Shown: positions 8,638 through 19,927, numbered from the stretch's first letter. The stretch: 64,000 nt of DNA from Ottowia testudinis (GCF_017498525.1 NZ_CP071796.1:2108001-2172000), one strand, 5' to 3'. Numbers and translations are program-made. Notes: generated by a model not told the origin, from the letters alone.

Positions 8638-9663
8638 GTGCGAACCTTACTCAAACTGCTGGCTTTGCTGCTGATCCTGGCCGCGGCCGCCGCCAGCGCC
8701 GCCTGGTGGTGGACGACGCAGCCGCTGCCGCTGGCGGCCGACAAGGTCGAGATCAGCGTGCCCCAAGGCGCCTCCATGCGCGCGGCGGCGGCCAAGGCGG
8801 TGGAAGGCGGCGTGCGGACCAACGCCGACCTGCTGGGCTGGTTCTTCCGCCTGGCAGCGCGCGATCAGACCATCAAGCCGGGCGATTACGCCGTCACGCG
8901 CGGCATGACGCCGGCCGGCCTGCTGGACAAGCTGGTGCGCGGCGACCGCATCGCGCTGACCGTGACCTTGGTCGAGGGCTGGACGTTCAAGCAGTTCCGC
9001 GAAGCGCTATCAAAAGCAGAGCACCTGCGGCACGACACACAAGCGCTGACCCCCGCTGAGATCATGAAGACGCTCGGCAAGCCCGGCGTACCGGCCGAGG
9101 GGCGCTTTTTCCCCGACACTTTTCACTATTTCAAGAACGCCAGCGATGTCGACATCCTGCGCCAGTCGATGCAGCTGATGGACAAGCGTCTGCAGGCCGC
9201 TTGGGACGCACGCGCGCCCGGCCTGCCGCTGAAGAACGCCAGCGAGGCGCTGATCCTGGCCAGCGTGGTCGAAAAAGAAACCGGCCAGGCCAAGGACCGG
9301 CCCGAGGTGGCCGGCGTGTTCATCAACCGGCTGCGCATCGGCATGCGCCTGCAGACCGACCCGGCCGTGATTTACGGCCTGGGCGACGCCTTCGACGGCA
9401 ACCTGCGGCGCAGCCACCTGCAGGCGGACACGCCCTTCAACACCTACACCCGTGCCGGCCTGCCACCGACGCCGATCGCCATGCCGGGCAAGGCGTCGCT
9501 GATGGCGGCGGTGCAGCCGGCGCAGACCAAGGCGCTGTACTTCGTGGCGCGCGGCGATGGCTCCAGCCACTTCAGTGAGTCACTGGACCAACACAACCGG
9601 GCGGTCAACCAATACATCCGCGGCGGCGCGGCCAACGCGGCTTCGGCCGCGGGCGGCAATTGA
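8638..9663 (+). CDS. mltG: Endolytic peptidoglycan transglycosylase MltG
   Basis: A 341-residue MltG/YceG. A GTG start is followed by one N-terminal membrane helix ([18 protein letters not shown]). A LysM-like part and the YceG domain follow, with the catalytic Glu in SVVEKETG near residues 212-218. MltG cleaves nascent glycan strands and acts as a terminator of their synthesis at the inner membrane. The length matches the family. The stop overlaps the region of the tmk start, in the classical yceG-tmk-holB order. Confidence 0.95.
   Translation: MRTLLKLLALLLILAAAAASAAWWWTTQPLPLAADKVEISVPQGASMRAAAAKAVEGGVRTNADLLGWFFRLAARDQTIKPGDYAVTRGMTPAGLLDKLVRGDRIALTVTLVEGWTFKQFREALSKAEHLRHDTQALTPAEIMKTLGKPGVPAEGRFFPDTFHYFKNASDVDILRQSMQLMDKRLQAAWDARAPGLPLKNASEALILASVVEKETGQAKDRPEVAGVFINRLRIGMRLQTDPAVIYGLGDAFDGNLRRSHLQADTPFNTYTRAGLPPTPIAMPGKASLMAAVQPAQTKALYFVARGDGSSHFSESLDQHNRAVNQYIRGGAANAASAAGGN
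9004..9053. repeat. Possible degenerate copy of the dispersed repeat (inside mltG)
   Basis: GCGCTATCAAAAGCAGAGC, then CACAAGCGCTGACCCC. The outer parts match the repeat but the middle does not, and the encoded residues ([15 protein letters not shown]) fit normal MltG, so this may be chance. Confidence 0.3.
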
Positions 9664-9665
9664 CG

Positions 9666-10322
9666 ATGGCGGAGCAGGGCGTGTTCATCAGCTTCGAAGG
9701 CATCGACGGCGCCGGCAAATCGAGCCACGTCGGCGCGCTGGCCGATGCCTTTCGCGCCGCCGGCCGCACGGTGTTGCAGACGCGCGAGCCGGGTGGCACG
9801 CCGCTGGCCGAGCAGATTCGCGCGCTGGTGCTGAAAGAGCCGATGGGCGCGCTGACCGAGGCGCTGTTGATGTTCGCGGCGCGGCGCGACCACATCGAGC
9901 AGGTCATAGCCCCCGCATTGGCGCGCGGCGACGTGGTGCTGTGCGACCGCTTTACCGACGCCACCTTTGCCTATCAAGGCGGGGGGCGCGGCTTTGATTG
10001 GCAGTCGCTATCAATTTTAGAGCTGCTTGCGCAATCTCAGCAAGCGCCAGAGGCCAATTTGACCCATAACGCATTATTGCAGCCCGACCTGACCATCTGG
10101 TTCGATCTGCCGCCTTCCGTGGCTGCCGCGCGCCTGGCCAGCGCCCGCGTGCCCGACAAGTTCGAAGCGCAGCCGGCCGCCTTTTTCGAGGCCGTGCGCG
10201 CCGGCTACGCCCGCCGTGCCGCCGAGTCGCCCGTGCGCTTTGCCCGCGTCAACGCCGATCAGCCGCGCGAAGCCGTCTGGGCCGACGTTCGCCACGCCGC
10301 GCAGGGCAGGGGGTGGCTGTGA
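9666..10322 (+). CDS. tmk: Thymidylate kinase
   Basis: A 218-residue dTMP kinase, making dTDP for DNA synthesis. The P-loop [10 protein letters not shown] is at residues 10-19, [12 protein letters not shown] follows, and the DR motif sits in [17 protein letters not shown]. The [12 protein letters not shown] strand is conserved. A dispersed repeat (10006-10064) is embedded in the coding sequence and encodes roughly [18 protein letters not shown], a spacer longer than in typical Tmk before LQPDLT. The ATG at 9666 is preferred over a TTG two codons upstream. The last four bases overlap the holB start. Confidence 0.95.
   Translation: MAEQGVFISFEGIDGAGKSSHVGALADAFRAAGRTVLQTREPGGTPLAEQIRALVLKEPMGALTEALLMFAARRDHIEQVIAPALARGDVVLCDRFTDATFAYQGGGRGFDWQSLSILELLAQSQQAPEANLTHNALLQPDLTIWFDLPPSVAAARLASARVPDKFEAQPAAFFEAVRAGYARRAAESPVRFARVNADQPREAVWADVRHAAQGRGWL
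10006..10064. repeat. Palindromic dispersed repeat, copy 5 (inside tmk)
   Basis: CGCTATCAATTTTAGAGCTG, CTTGCGCAATCTCAGCAAGC, GCCAGAGGCCAATTTGACC. A long, clearly recognisable copy carried in frame within an essential gene. Confidence 0.7.
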
Positions 10323-11371
10323 CCGCGCCGTGGATCCAGCGCCAGCTGCAGATTTTGCTGGCCCAGCGCGGCCACGCCTGGCTGCTGCAGGGCCCATCGG
10401 GCCTGGGGCAGTTCGAATTGGCGCTCGGCCTGGTGCGCGCCTGGTTGTGTGAACGAGCTTCGCTGCCCCCCGAGGGGGCACACACCGCCTTGGGGCGGCC
10501 CGGCGGCGGCGTGGTCCCTACCCCGCAAGGCGCCTGCGGCCAGTGCGCCAGTTGCCACGGCATCGACGTGCACACGCACCCAGACCTCGCGGTGCTGATG
10601 CCCGAGACCGAGATGCTGGCGCGCGGCTGGCCGCTGCCCGAAAAGGCGCAGGCCGACATCGACGACAAAAAGCGCAAGCCCAGCAAGGAGATCCGGGTCG
10701 ACGCCATGCGCGAGACGGTCGAATTTGCCCAGCGCACCAGCGGTCGCGGTCGTGGCAAGGCGGTGCTGGTGTACCCGGCCGAACGCATGAACGCCATCAC
10801 CGCCAACGCATTGCTCAAGACGCTGGAGGAACCGGCGGGTGACGTGCGCTTCGTGCTGGCGACCGATGCGGCCCACCTGCTGCTGCCCACGATCCGCAGC
10901 CGCTGTCTGGCCCACACCCTGGCGTGGCCGGACGATGCCGAGGCGCTGCCCTGGCTGGCCGCGCAGGGCGTGGCCAGCGAGCAGGGCGCCCGGCTGCTGC
11001 GCGCCGCTGGCGGCCGCCCGGCCGAAGCGCTGGCGCTGGCGCAAGAAGACGACGGCGCGCGCCGCTGGGCGTTGTTGCCGCGGGCGTTGGCGCGCGGCGA
11101 CGCCACCGCGCTGGCCGACGTGCCGCTGCCCGAGGCGGTGGCGCGTTTGCAGAAGCTGTGCCACGACCTGATGGCGTTGCAAAGCGGTGCCGCGCCGCGC
11201 TTTTTTGAGGTGGCCGATCTGCCGGCGCAACCGCTGCCGGCTGCCGCGCTGGGCCGCTGGTGGCAACAGCTGGCGCGTTCGGCGCGCACGGCCGAACACC
11301 CACTGAACGCCGGTTTGGCGACAGAATTCCTGGTCAGCCGCGCCCGGCAGGCTCTAAACTCACGCGGCTGA
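10319..11371 (+). CDS. holB: DNA polymerase III delta' subunit
   Basis: A 350-residue clamp-loader subunit. The GTG start overlaps the tmk stop (GTGA), the usual translational coupling. [12 protein letters not shown] stands where the Walker A would be and lacks the key Lys, as expected for the non-hydrolysing delta' subunit. A Cys cluster (CGQCASC near residues 73-79) is the zinc module, and the SRC-like motif IRSRCL is present. It works with delta, tau/gamma and the sliding clamp. PilZ and tatD follow as in other proteobacteria. Confidence 0.94.
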   Translation: MTAPWIQRQLQILLAQRGHAWLLQGPSGLGQFELALGLVRAWLCERASLPPEGAHTALGRPGGGVVPTPQGACGQCASCHGIDVHTHPDLAVLMPETEMLARGWPLPEKAQADIDDKKRKPSKEIRVDAMRETVEFAQRTSGRGRGKAVLVYPAERMNAITANALLKTLEEPAGDVRFVLATDAAHLLLPTIRSRCLAHTLAWPDDAEALPWLAAQGVASEQGARLLRAAGGRPAEALALAQEDDGARRWALLPRALARGDATALADVPLPEAVARLQKLCHDLMALQSGAAPRFFEVADLPAQPLPAAALGRWWQQLARSARTAEHPLNAGLATEFLVSRARQALNSRG

Positions 11372-11392
11372 AACCTTTTTGCCGCTTTCGAC

Positions 11393-11767
11393 ATGTCCAC
11401 CGCCCCCCAGCCCGCCGCTTCCTCCACGCCGCGCCCCAGCGTCATCCAGTTGGCGATCAAGGAAAAGGCCGCTCTCTACGCCGCCTACATTCCCATGTTC
11501 ACCGAGGGCGGCATCTTCATCCCGTCGGCACGCGAGCACCAACTGGGCGACGATGTCTACGTGCTGATCACCCTGCCGGACGACCCGCAGCGCTACCCGG
11601 TGGCGGGCAAGGTGGCGTGGATCACACCAGCCAGGGCGTCTGGCAACCGCACGCAGGGCGTTGGCATCCGCTTTCCCAAGGACGACAAGTCGCAACAGCT
11701 CAAGGTCAAGATCGAGCAGATCCTGGGCGCCGCGCTCGGGTCTGACCGGCCGACTCAGACCATCTGA
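11393..11767 (+). CDS. PilZ-domain protein
   Basis: A 124-residue single-domain protein with a PilZ beta-barrel (FTEGGIFIPSAREHQLGDDVYVLITLPDD, then GKVAWITP and GVGIRF). The canonical c-di-GMP-binding RxxxR is absent, as in the type IV pilus PilZ protein encoded at this place between holB and tatD in many gamma- and betaproteobacteria. A role in pilus assembly through PilB/FimX-like partners is inferred from that synteny, not from residues seen here. Confidence 0.9.
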   Translation: MSTAPQPAASSTPRPSVIQLAIKEKAALYAAYIPMFTEGGIFIPSAREHQLGDDVYVLITLPDDPQRYPVAGKVAWITPARASGNRTQGVGIRFPKDDKSQQLKVKIEQILGAALGSDRPTQTI

Positions 11768-11871
11768 GCGCGCCTCGCGCCGCCATCACGCGGCCTGCGC
11801 CGACAGCGTCTCGCAGGGGCGGCTGCTAGCATCGGTGCCAGTTTTCCCTGTGCGCCGCGCTGGCCGTTCAC

Positions 11872-12678
11872 ATGTTCACCGATTCCCATTGCCATCTGAC
11901 GTTTCCCGAGCTGGCGGCCGACATGCCCGGCGTGCGCGCCGCGATGGCAGCCGCGCGTGTCACGCGCGCGCTGTGCATCAGCACCACCATGGAAGAGTTT
12001 CCCGCCGTGCAGGCGCTGGCGGCCCAGTACGACAACTTCTGGGCCACGGCCGGTGTGCACCCCGACAGCGAAAACGTGCACGAGCCCAGCGTTGACGAGC
12101 TGGTGGCCGCCACCCGCTTGCCCAAGGTGGTGGCCGTGGGCGAGACCGGGCTGGACTACTACCAGATGGATGAGCGCAAGGGCGGCCGCGGCATCGGCGA
12201 CATGGGCTGGCAGCGCGAGCGCTTTCGCACCCACATCCGCGCCGCACGTCAGGCCGGCGTGCCGCTGGTGATTCACACCCGCGCCGCATCGGACGACACG
12301 CTGGCCATTCTGCGAGAGGAAGGCGAGGAGGGCGGCACCGGCAGCGCGGGAGGCGTGTTTCACTGCTTCACCGAAACGCGCGAGGTCGCGCGCGCGGCGC
12401 TTGACCTGGGCTTTTACGTGTCGCTGTCGGGCATCGTGACCTTCAAGAATGCGCGCGAGCTGCACGAAGTGGCGACGCTGATCCCCGACGACCGCCTGCT
12501 GATCGAAACCGACGCGCCCTATCTGGCGCCCGTGCCCTACCGGGGCAAGGTCAATACGCCAGCCTACGTACCGCACGTGGCGGCGCGGCTGGCCGAGCTT
12601 CGCGGCTCAAGCGCCGACCGCATCGGCGAGATCACCAGCGCCAACTTCAACCGGCTGTTCAAAAAGGTTGCTTCATGA
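11872..12678 (+). CDS. tatD: TatD-family metal-dependent deoxyribonuclease
   Basis: A 268-residue TIM-barrel hydrolase. The metal ligands are visible as DSHCHLTF at the N-terminus, GETGLDYY in the middle, VIHTRAA, FHCFTE, and the ETDAPYL signature near residues 210-216. TatD/YcfH enzymes are 3'-5' exonucleases linked to DNA repair and apoptosis-like degradation. The 3' end overlaps the ankyrin gene start by four bases (ATGA). Confidence 0.94.
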   Translation: MFTDSHCHLTFPELAADMPGVRAAMAAARVTRALCISTTMEEFPAVQALAAQYDNFWATAGVHPDSENVHEPSVDELVAATRLPKVVAVGETGLDYYQMDERKGGRGIGDMGWQRERFRTHIRAARQAGVPLVIHTRAASDDTLAILREEGEEGGTGSAGGVFHCFTETREVARAALDLGFYVSLSGIVTFKNARELHEVATLIPDDRLLIETDAPYLAPVPYRGKVNTPAYVPHVAARLAELRGSSADRIGEITSANFNRLFKKVAS

Positions 12679-13352
12679 CAAGACTTATTAAAGCTTGCCT
12701 GGCCGCTTCGCTGGCGCTGCTGGGGTCCGCGGCCCTGGCCGATGACCGCGGCGCGTTCGAGCGCGCCATCAAGCAGGACAACGAGAGCGCCGTGCGCAGC
12801 CTGCTGGCGCGCGGGTTCGATCCCAACACGCGCAACGACAAGGGCTCGCCCGGCCTATACGTGGCACTGCAAGAGGGCTCGCTCAAAGTGGCGCGCATGC
12901 TGATCGATTCGCCGCGCCTGAAGCCCGAAGACCGCAACGCCACCGACGAAAGCCCGCTCATGATGGCGGCGCTCAAGGGCGAACTTGATCTGGCCAAGCG
13001 CTTGATCGCCAAGGGTGCCGACGTCAACAAACCCGGCTGGGCGCCCTTGCATTACGCGGCCACCGGCGGTCACCTGGATCTGATTCGCTTGCTGCTGGAA
13101 GAACACGCCTTCATCGACGCCCAATCGCCCAACGGCACCACGCCGCTGATGATGGCCGCGTCCTACGGCACGCCCGAGGCCGTCAAACTGCTGATCGAGG
13201 AAGGCGCCGACATTGCCATGCGCAATCAGCAGCGGATGACGGCCATGGATTTCGCCCGCCGCGCTGAGCGCCGCGATGCGGTCGATCTGTTGACGCAGGC
13301 CGAGCGCTACAAAGCCCAGTCGCGGCCGCAGGCTCCGCGTGGTACTTGGTGA
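12675..13352 (+). CDS. Exported ankyrin-repeat protein
   Basis: A 225-residue protein. A signal peptide (TRLIKACLAASLALLGSAALA) is followed by about five ankyrin repeats between residues 50 and 205, e.g. WAPLHYAATGGHLDLIRLLL and TPLMMAASYGTPEAVKLLI. The ATG overlaps the tatD stop, so it is translated with tatD. Ankyrin proteins bind other proteins; the partner is unknown, and export suggests the periplasm. Confidence 0.9.
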   Translation: MTRLIKACLAASLALLGSAALADDRGAFERAIKQDNESAVRSLLARGFDPNTRNDKGSPGLYVALQEGSLKVARMLIDSPRLKPEDRNATDESPLMMAALKGELDLAKRLIAKGADVNKPGWAPLHYAATGGHLDLIRLLLEEHAFIDAQSPNGTTPLMMAASYGTPEAVKLLIEEGADIAMRNQQRMTAMDFARRAERRDAVDLLTQAERYKAQSRPQAPRGTW

Positions 13353-13528
13353 TCTGTCAAGCTGGCGGGCTGGGCGATCTTGATATTCAGCGGGCTTCAG
13401 CCCAGTCACGTCATGGAAATTCGCAGCACAGGCTGGGCACAGCAACCATGTTTTTTTACTTCATACGATGTGTATTATGTTAACAAACAACCAGCCAAAG
13501 CCACTTAGCGCTTGGATTTCTGATGCCC

Positions 13529-14560
13529 TTATGCCCGCTGCGAGTCACCAAACAGTTCACGCGTTGACAACCGGCTTTCGGCGCCTGGCCCGGCGGCGCC
13601 GACGCTGAAGGCCACGACGGCCGCGCTGAAGTCGCTGAAGGAAGCGCCCAGCGCGATCTCGCCGGTGGAATGCAGCACGCACTGGTTGCGCCGCAACTGG
13701 ACTTCGCTGGCTGGGTTTTCAGTGAAACGGACCCAGGTGCCGAAGCTGCTGAGATCGCTGAGCACGAATGCACCATTGATGACTTCAATGCGCGCGTGGT
13801 GGCGCGATACGCGTTGATCGCTGACGACAAAGCTGCTGTCCGGGATGCGGCCGATCACGATGGGCAGGTCATCCGCGGCAAATACCCTGGATTTTCCAAG
13901 CCACGCCAGCGCGATGCTGCCGCCCACCATTCCTGACTCGATTTCGAGGTCGTGCAGCGCGCCTCGCACGGTCATCAGGTCGGTCGAGACCTCTTCGCTC
14001 CACTCAATCTGAAACACCGAATGCGGCTCCGACAGGCCGCGCACCCGCATCATGCCCAACGACCGGTAGCGCGCCGTCTCCGCGGCCACCCGTTCACCGC
14101 CGGCGTGCGGCTGATCATGGCTGTGCGCATCGCGCCGATGGCGCAGCTCGGCAATGACGGACTCGTCGGCCCAGATGGTTTGCGTGCCGGCCATGTCCGA
14201 TAACCGGGCCGCCAGATTGACGGGGTCGCCGTAGACATCGTCCGCCATCTGCACCACGCCACCCCGCGCCATGCCGATCTTGAGGCCCATGCGCAACGGC
14301 TGAGGCCATTTCTCCAGCCGCTCGGAATGGTTCTGCTGCATGAACACCGCCGCCTCGACCGCGTCATCGCCCCGTTGAAACTGCGCCAGCACACCGTCAC
14401 CCAAAAATTTGACGGTGCGCCCATGATGGGCTTCGCACACGCGCCCGATCCATTGCGTGACCTTGGCGATGACGTCGGCCACCGGCGCGTTGCCCAGCGC
14501 GGCGTACGCAGCGGTACTGCCTGCGAGGTCGATGAAGACCATGGTGACTGGCGAATCCAT
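13529..14560 (-). CDS. Class III nucleotide cyclase domain fused to FHA domain
   Basis: A 343-residue cytoplasmic signalling protein. Residues 1-~165 are a class III adenylate/guanylate cyclase homology domain: the metal-binding segment FIDLAGSTAAY, then VKFLGDGVLAQF and DPVNLAARLSD. Residues ~225-320 are a forkhead-associated domain with GRIPDSSFVVSD, SRHHARI and SSFGTWV, the phosphothreonine-binding pattern. It would couple a protein-kinase signal to cyclic nucleotide production. It has no membrane segment. The gene stands alone; ~200 bp without a gene separate it from the divergent gene at 14767. Confidence 0.9.
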   Translation of the reverse strand: MDSPVTMVFIDLAGSTAAYAALGNAPVADVIAKVTQWIGRVCEAHHGRTVKFLGDGVLAQFQRGDDAVEAAVFMQQNHSERLEKWPQPLRMGLKIGMARGGVVQMADDVYGDPVNLAARLSDMAGTQTIWADESVIAELRHRRDAHSHDQPHAGGERVAAETARYRSLGMMRVRGLSEPHSVFQIEWSEEVSTDLMTVRGALHDLEIESGMVGGSIALAWLGKSRVFAADDLPIVIGRIPDSSFVVSDQRVSRHHARIEVINGAFVLSDLSSFGTWVRFTENPASEVQLRRNQCVLHSTGEIALGASFSDFSAAVVAFSVGAAGPGAESRLSTRELFGDSQRA

Positions 14561-14766
14561 TACCTGTTGAATTGTTGTTCTATCGGCGCGCTCAAGCGGT
14601 TCGCATCAAGGGTCAGGACGCTGCCGCCGACGATGCTATATGTCAAAAATAGTAGCACGCACCGTCGCGGCGTCCGCACGGGTGACCATCCAGACGGCGA
14701 AAACGTTGTTTTTCAAGGAATCCCCGTCGGGACTTTTACCCATGTGCTTTTCACGCTAACCGGATT

Positions 14767-15159
14767 ATGATCGTAACCAAGAGTTATCAGACGCAGCAAC
14801 TTGTTGACGACATGCAGATGAGATGGTTCAAGCCCGAGGGTCTAAGCGCGTTGTACGAGCGCTTGTCCGGACGTGCACCCGACGAGGAGCGGTTGGCGCA
14901 TCGGGTGGAGGACATTCGCACCGCCATGCTCGACATGCTGGGCGACACGGGCGCCCAACAGTATCCGCAGGTCGCGCGGCGCATCCGCTATGGCGGCGAT
15001 GCCCTCGCCCTCTGGTATGCGCGCGCCGATCTCATGGGTGCCTTGGCGGGCGTGCATGGCGAGCAGGTAGCGCGCACACGCATGGTCAGCCTGTCGGTGC
15101 TGTTCGAAGGCACCTTGCCGCGCGGCATGATGTCACGCCCCACCACGCTGCGCACCTGA
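14767..15159 (+). CDS. Conserved hypothetical protein, 130 residues
   Basis: No family recognised. The protein is soluble and mostly helical, with a Trp/Phe-containing N-terminus (MRWFKPEGLSALYERLSGRAP) and an even mix of charged residues. It is read away from the cyclase-FHA gene and convergent with the carboxypeptidase gene. Codon use is like its neighbours, so it appears a real chromosomal gene. The region in front (14561-14766) contains no further reading frame of note. Confidence 0.65.
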   Translation: MIVTKSYQTQQLVDDMQMRWFKPEGLSALYERLSGRAPDEERLAHRVEDIRTAMLDMLGDTGAQQYPQVARRIRYGGDALALWYARADLMGALAGVHGEQVARTRMVSLSVLFEGTLPRGMMSRPTTLRT

Positions 15160-15193
15160 GAGCCTTCCGCAGCGCACGGAACGCGTGCGCGGT

Positions 15194-16165
15194 TCAGTGC
15201 GCGTGTCCCCACAGCACCAGCGCGTCGCGCTCCTCCACCAGCAGATCGATCTTCGCGCCCACCGGCAGCAGCACCTTGGTCGGCACGTGGCCAAACGGCA
15301 GGCCGGTGAGCACCGGCACCTTGACCTGCGCGCGCAGCCACGCCACCACCCGCGCCAGGGTGTAGCCGCGGTCGTGCGGCGTGAGCTTGTATTCGGTGAA
15401 TTGGCCCAGCACGATGGCCTTTTGCCGCGTCAGCACGCCCGCGTGCAGCAGTTGCGTCAGCATGCGCTCGATGCGGTACGGATGTTCGCCCACGTCTTCC
15501 AGAAACAGCACGCCGCCTTTCGTTTCAGGGAAGAACGGCGTGCCGAGCAACGAAACCACCATCGCCAGATTGCCGCCCCACAGCGGCGCCGCGTGCGCAA
15601 GCGTGCCGGTTTTGCCGCCCAGCGCCGCGATATCGGCCGCCGGAAGGCGCCAGCCGGTGCCCTCGCCCACGCCGCTCACCAAGTCGTCAAAGCACGCCAA
15701 CATGATCTCGTCCGGCCCGCTGGCCATGGGTTTGCCGCCATGGCCTTCGGCCGCATCACCGGCATCGGCGGCGCCAAAGCCTTCGCACAGTGCCGGCCCG
15801 GCCCAGGTGACGGCGCCGGTCTTGGCCAGCAACGCCAGCTGCAACGCCGTGAAATCGCTCAAGCCCACGAAGCGCGTACCCTTGTCCACCGCGCGGGCCA
15901 ATGGGCGATAGGGCAAATCGGGCAGCAGGCGCGATATGCCGTAGCCGCCGCGCGAGATCAGCGCCACATCCGCCCCGCTGGCCGCCGCCCGGCCAATGGC
16001 GGCCAAGCGCGTGGCGTCGTCGCCCGCGAAGCGCTGGACGCCGGCCAGCGCGGCCGAATCGATTTCAACCTCATGTCCCATCGCCTGCAAGCGCTTGATG
16101 CCGCGCCGGAACGCCGCTTTGTCGCGCACGGCGCCAGAGGGCGAATAGATGTAGATGTGGGGCAT
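15194..16165 (-). CDS. LD-carboxypeptidase (LdcA/MccF-type, peptidase S66)
   Basis: A 323-residue serine peptidase. The nucleophile-elbow region appears as ISRGGYGISRLLPDL near residues 90-104, FVGLSDFTALQLAL follows, and the Glu/His part of the triad is in FLEDVGEHPYRIERML and the C-terminal GLPFGHVP. LdcA cleaves the terminal D-Ala of recycled muropeptide tetrapeptides in the cytoplasm. The start was placed at MPHIYIYSPSG because the preceding codons run through a dispersed repeat. Confidence 0.92.
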   Translation of the reverse strand: MPHIYIYSPSGAVRDKAAFRRGIKRLQAMGHEVEIDSAALAGVQRFAGDDATRLAAIGRAAASGADVALISRGGYGISRLLPDLPYRPLARAVDKGTRFVGLSDFTALQLALLAKTGAVTWAGPALCEGFGAADAGDAAEGHGGKPMASGPDEIMLACFDDLVSGVGEGTGWRLPAADIAALGGKTGTLAHAAPLWGGNLAMVVSLLGTPFFPETKGGVLFLEDVGEHPYRIERMLTQLLHAGVLTRQKAIVLGQFTEYKLTPHDRGYTLARVVAWLRAQVKVPVLTGLPFGHVPTKVLLPVGAKIDLLVEERDALVLWGHAH

Positions 16166-16181
16166 GGCGATTGTTCTGAAT

Positions 16182-17697
<1,516 letters not shown>

Positions 17698-17707
17698 TTG
17701 AGCCTGC

Positions 17708-17944
17708 TTACTTGGCCTCATCAGGCAGCGCGCGCTGCTGCTGCATGGCAGCGTCCATCGCTTCTTTCACCTGCTGCTGCACCTGCTGACTCTGCTGCCG
17801 CACGGTGGCCGGCGGTGCGCCGGGGGCCGATGCGGCGGGCGCCAGCGAAGGCAGCGGCGCCCGCATGGCGGACATCTGTTTCTTGACCAACAGGCCAACG
17901 ATGGCCAGCGCCACCACCAAGCCGAGCAATCCCATCACGCGCAT
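17708..17944 (-). CDS. Small single-pass membrane protein
   Basis: A 78-residue protein with one N-terminal transmembrane helix (MGLLGLVVALAIVGLLV), an Ala/Pro linker and a Gln-rich, probably coiled-coil tail (VRQQSQQVQQQVKEAMDAAM). The ATG overlaps the stop of the PaiB-like gene (TGATG), so the two form an operon. No function is known; similar small anchored proteins occur in related genomes. Confidence 0.75.
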   Translation of the reverse strand: MRVMGLLGLVVALAIVGLLVKKQMSAMRAPLPSLAPAASAPGAPPATVRQQSQQVQQQVKEAMDAAMQQQRALPDEAK

Positions 17945-18594
17945 CACGCTTCTCCTTGTGGGCCGGGCACCATGCCCAGATCTTGAATCCAGCCCGCCAG
18001 CGCCCGCTCATCCGGCGTGCCAGCGGCGTAGGCGGCATGCAGGGCGGCGTGCGATTCGGGGCGGTGCTGGTTCAGTTTGAGCTTGCATTGCCAATCGGTC
18101 ACGGTCAGCTCGAACGCGGCAATGCCCTTGAGCAGCTGGTGAGCCAGCTCCGGCTCCATGGCGCGCCATTGGGCGGCGTAGGCGGGTTCGTGGTCGCCGA
18201 TCAGGCTCTTGAGCAGCGCATCCTTTGCCGTCGCATCCTCGTGATCGAGCAGCCGCGCCGTGACCTGGCAATGCACCGCCAGGTAGTTCCATGTCGGCAC
18301 GTGCGCCAGGTCGGGATACACGCTGGGCGAGAGGTAGGCGTGCGGCCCCACGAAGGTGACCAGCGCGCGCGGGCGCTGCGCCAAATGCCGCCACTGCGGA
18401 TTCGGCCGCGCCACGTGGCCCAGCAGCACGAAGCGGCCATCCTCGGCGCCCTCCGTCTGCAAATGCATCGGCAGGTGTGTGACGAAGGGAAAAGCGTCAT
18501 CGTCGGTGGTGACCAGGCTGGCGAACGGGTGCGCGCGCATCAGGCGCGCGGCCACGGCCGGGTCGCGGCTGTTGAATGGGGGCGGCATGTACAT
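17944..18594 (-). CDS. PaiB-type FMN-binding protein
   Basis: A 216-residue protein of the PaiB/FMN-binding negative regulator family. The conserved start YMPPPFNSRD, LPMHL, the FMN-binding stretch LGHVARPNPQWR and VPTWNYLAVH are all present. Bacillus PaiB is linked to repression of degradative enzyme synthesis and sporulation genes; elsewhere the function is unclear and a flavin-dependent reductase role is possible. It is translationally coupled to the downstream membrane protein and divergent from the DUF72 gene. Confidence 0.88.
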   Translation of the reverse strand: MYMPPPFNSRDPAVAARLMRAHPFASLVTTDDDAFPFVTHLPMHLQTEGAEDGRFVLLGHVARPNPQWRHLAQRPRALVTFVGPHAYLSPSVYPDLAHVPTWNYLAVHCQVTARLLDHEDATAKDALLKSLIGDHEPAYAAQWRAMEPELAHQLLKGIAAFELTVTDWQCKLKLNQHRPESHAALHAAYAAGTPDERALAGWIQDLGMVPGPQGEA

Positions 18595-18677
18595 GGCAAA
18601 TCCTGCGGCGCTAAGCGGTCATCGCGCTGAAATTCGGATTCTGGCGCATGTCGGACGAGCGTTGGTGCGCACCGAAA

Positions 18678-18735
18678 ATTGCTATCATCACAATAGCTGC
18701 TCACGCTTGATGGGCGGGCGCAAAGCACGATTTTT
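18678..18735. repeat. Palindromic dispersed repeat, copy 8
   Basis: TTGCTATCATCACAATAGCT, GCTCACGCTTGATGGGCGGG, CGCAAAGCACGATTTTTACC. A partly decayed copy forming the 5' region of the DUF72 gene. Confidence 0.55.
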
Positions 18736-18742
18736 ACCTGAA

Positions 18743-19927
18743 ATGACGGCCACTCCACCGGTTCAGAACGCCCTGTTCGGCGACGCCGATGCGCCGGTGC
18801 CGGCCGGTGCGCCCGAGGATCAAATTGCGCCCACCGATGGGCAGACCGGACCTTTGGCCGCGCCCATCGCCGACCGCGCAACCTCGGGCCCCAAGCGCTC
18901 GCGAAAGGGCGCGTCCGTGCAGCCCGCCGCGCCCGCGCCCGAGTGGCAGGCGCTTGCCGATCAATTGCCGCCCACATTGCGGCTGGGCACTTCGTCTTGG
19001 CACTTTCCGGGTTGGGCCGGGCTGGTCTGGAACGCTGAATACGCCGAAGCCACGCTCTCAAAGCAGGGGCTGGCGGCCTACGCGAAGCACCCGCTGCTGG
19101 GCAGCGTCAGCCTGGATCGCGCGTTTTACCGGCCGCTGACGGCCAGCCAATACGCCAGATATGCCGCGCAGGTACCGCCGGGCTTTCGCTTCGTCGTCAA
19201 GGCGCCGGCGCTGGTGTGCGACGCGCTGGTGCGCGCCGAGGACGGGCGCGGCATGGCGCCCAACCCGGCCTTCCTGAACACCGACCTGGCGCTGCAGGAA
19301 TTCATCCAGCCCGCGCTGGAAGGTCTGGGCGACAAGGTGGGCGCACTGGTGTTCCAGATCAGCCCCCTGCCCCGCGCGCTGCTGGCCGATGTGCCGGCGC
19401 TGATCGACCGCATCGGCGCCCTGCTGGCCGCCCTGCCCCCGCTGGCGCCCACCGCGCCCGACGGCGTCATCGCGCTGGAAGTGCGCGACGCCGCCTTTCT
19501 GGCGCCCGCCCACGCCCCGCTGCTGGCCCGCGCCCTGCGCGCCGCGCGCCAGGCCAGCGGCAACCCCGTCACTTATTGCCTGGGCCTGCACGCCAAGATG
19601 CCGCCCATCGAAGACCAGTTGCCCCTGCTGCGAGCGCTGTGGCCCGGCCCGCTGGTCTGCCGCTGGAACCTGCACCGCCGCCACGGCGCCTACGGCTACG
19701 AGACCGCCAAGGCGCAGTACGAGCCGTTCGACCGGCTGGTCGATCCTGATCTGGAAACGCGCCAGCACCTCGCGCGTGTGATCGCTGGCACCACCGGCGC
19801 GGGGCAGCGCGCGTACGTCACCATCAACAACAAGGCGGAAGGGTCGGCGCCGCTGTCGGTACTTGAACTGGCGCGGGCCGTTGACGCGCCGATGCATCCC
19901 GATAGGGACGCTGGCGTTGAGCGTTGA
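18743..19927 (+). CDS. DUF72 (YecE-like) protein
   Basis: A 394-residue protein with a Pro/Ala-rich N-terminal extension (residues 1-~75) ahead of a DUF72 TIM-barrel domain: RLGTSSWHFPGW, FYRPLTASQYARYA, FRFVVKAP, and near the end the YVTINNKAEGSAPLS motif typical of the family. DUF72 proteins have no proven biochemical role. The start was chosen at the ATG before MTATPPVQ, since the upstream frame runs antisense to the PaiB gene and across the repeat. Confidence 0.88.
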   Translation: MTATPPVQNALFGDADAPVPAGAPEDQIAPTDGQTGPLAAPIADRATSGPKRSRKGASVQPAAPAPEWQALADQLPPTLRLGTSSWHFPGWAGLVWNAEYAEATLSKQGLAAYAKHPLLGSVSLDRAFYRPLTASQYARYAAQVPPGFRFVVKAPALVCDALVRAEDGRGMAPNPAFLNTDLALQEFIQPALEGLGDKVGALVFQISPLPRALLADVPALIDRIGALLAALPPLAPTAPDGVIALEVRDAAFLAPAHAPLLARALRAARQASGNPVTYCLGLHAKMPPIEDQLPLLRALWPGPLVCRWNLHRRHGAYGYETAKAQYEPFDRLVDPDLETRQHLARVIAGTTGAGQRAYVTINNKAEGSAPLSVLELARAVDAPMHPDRDAGVER

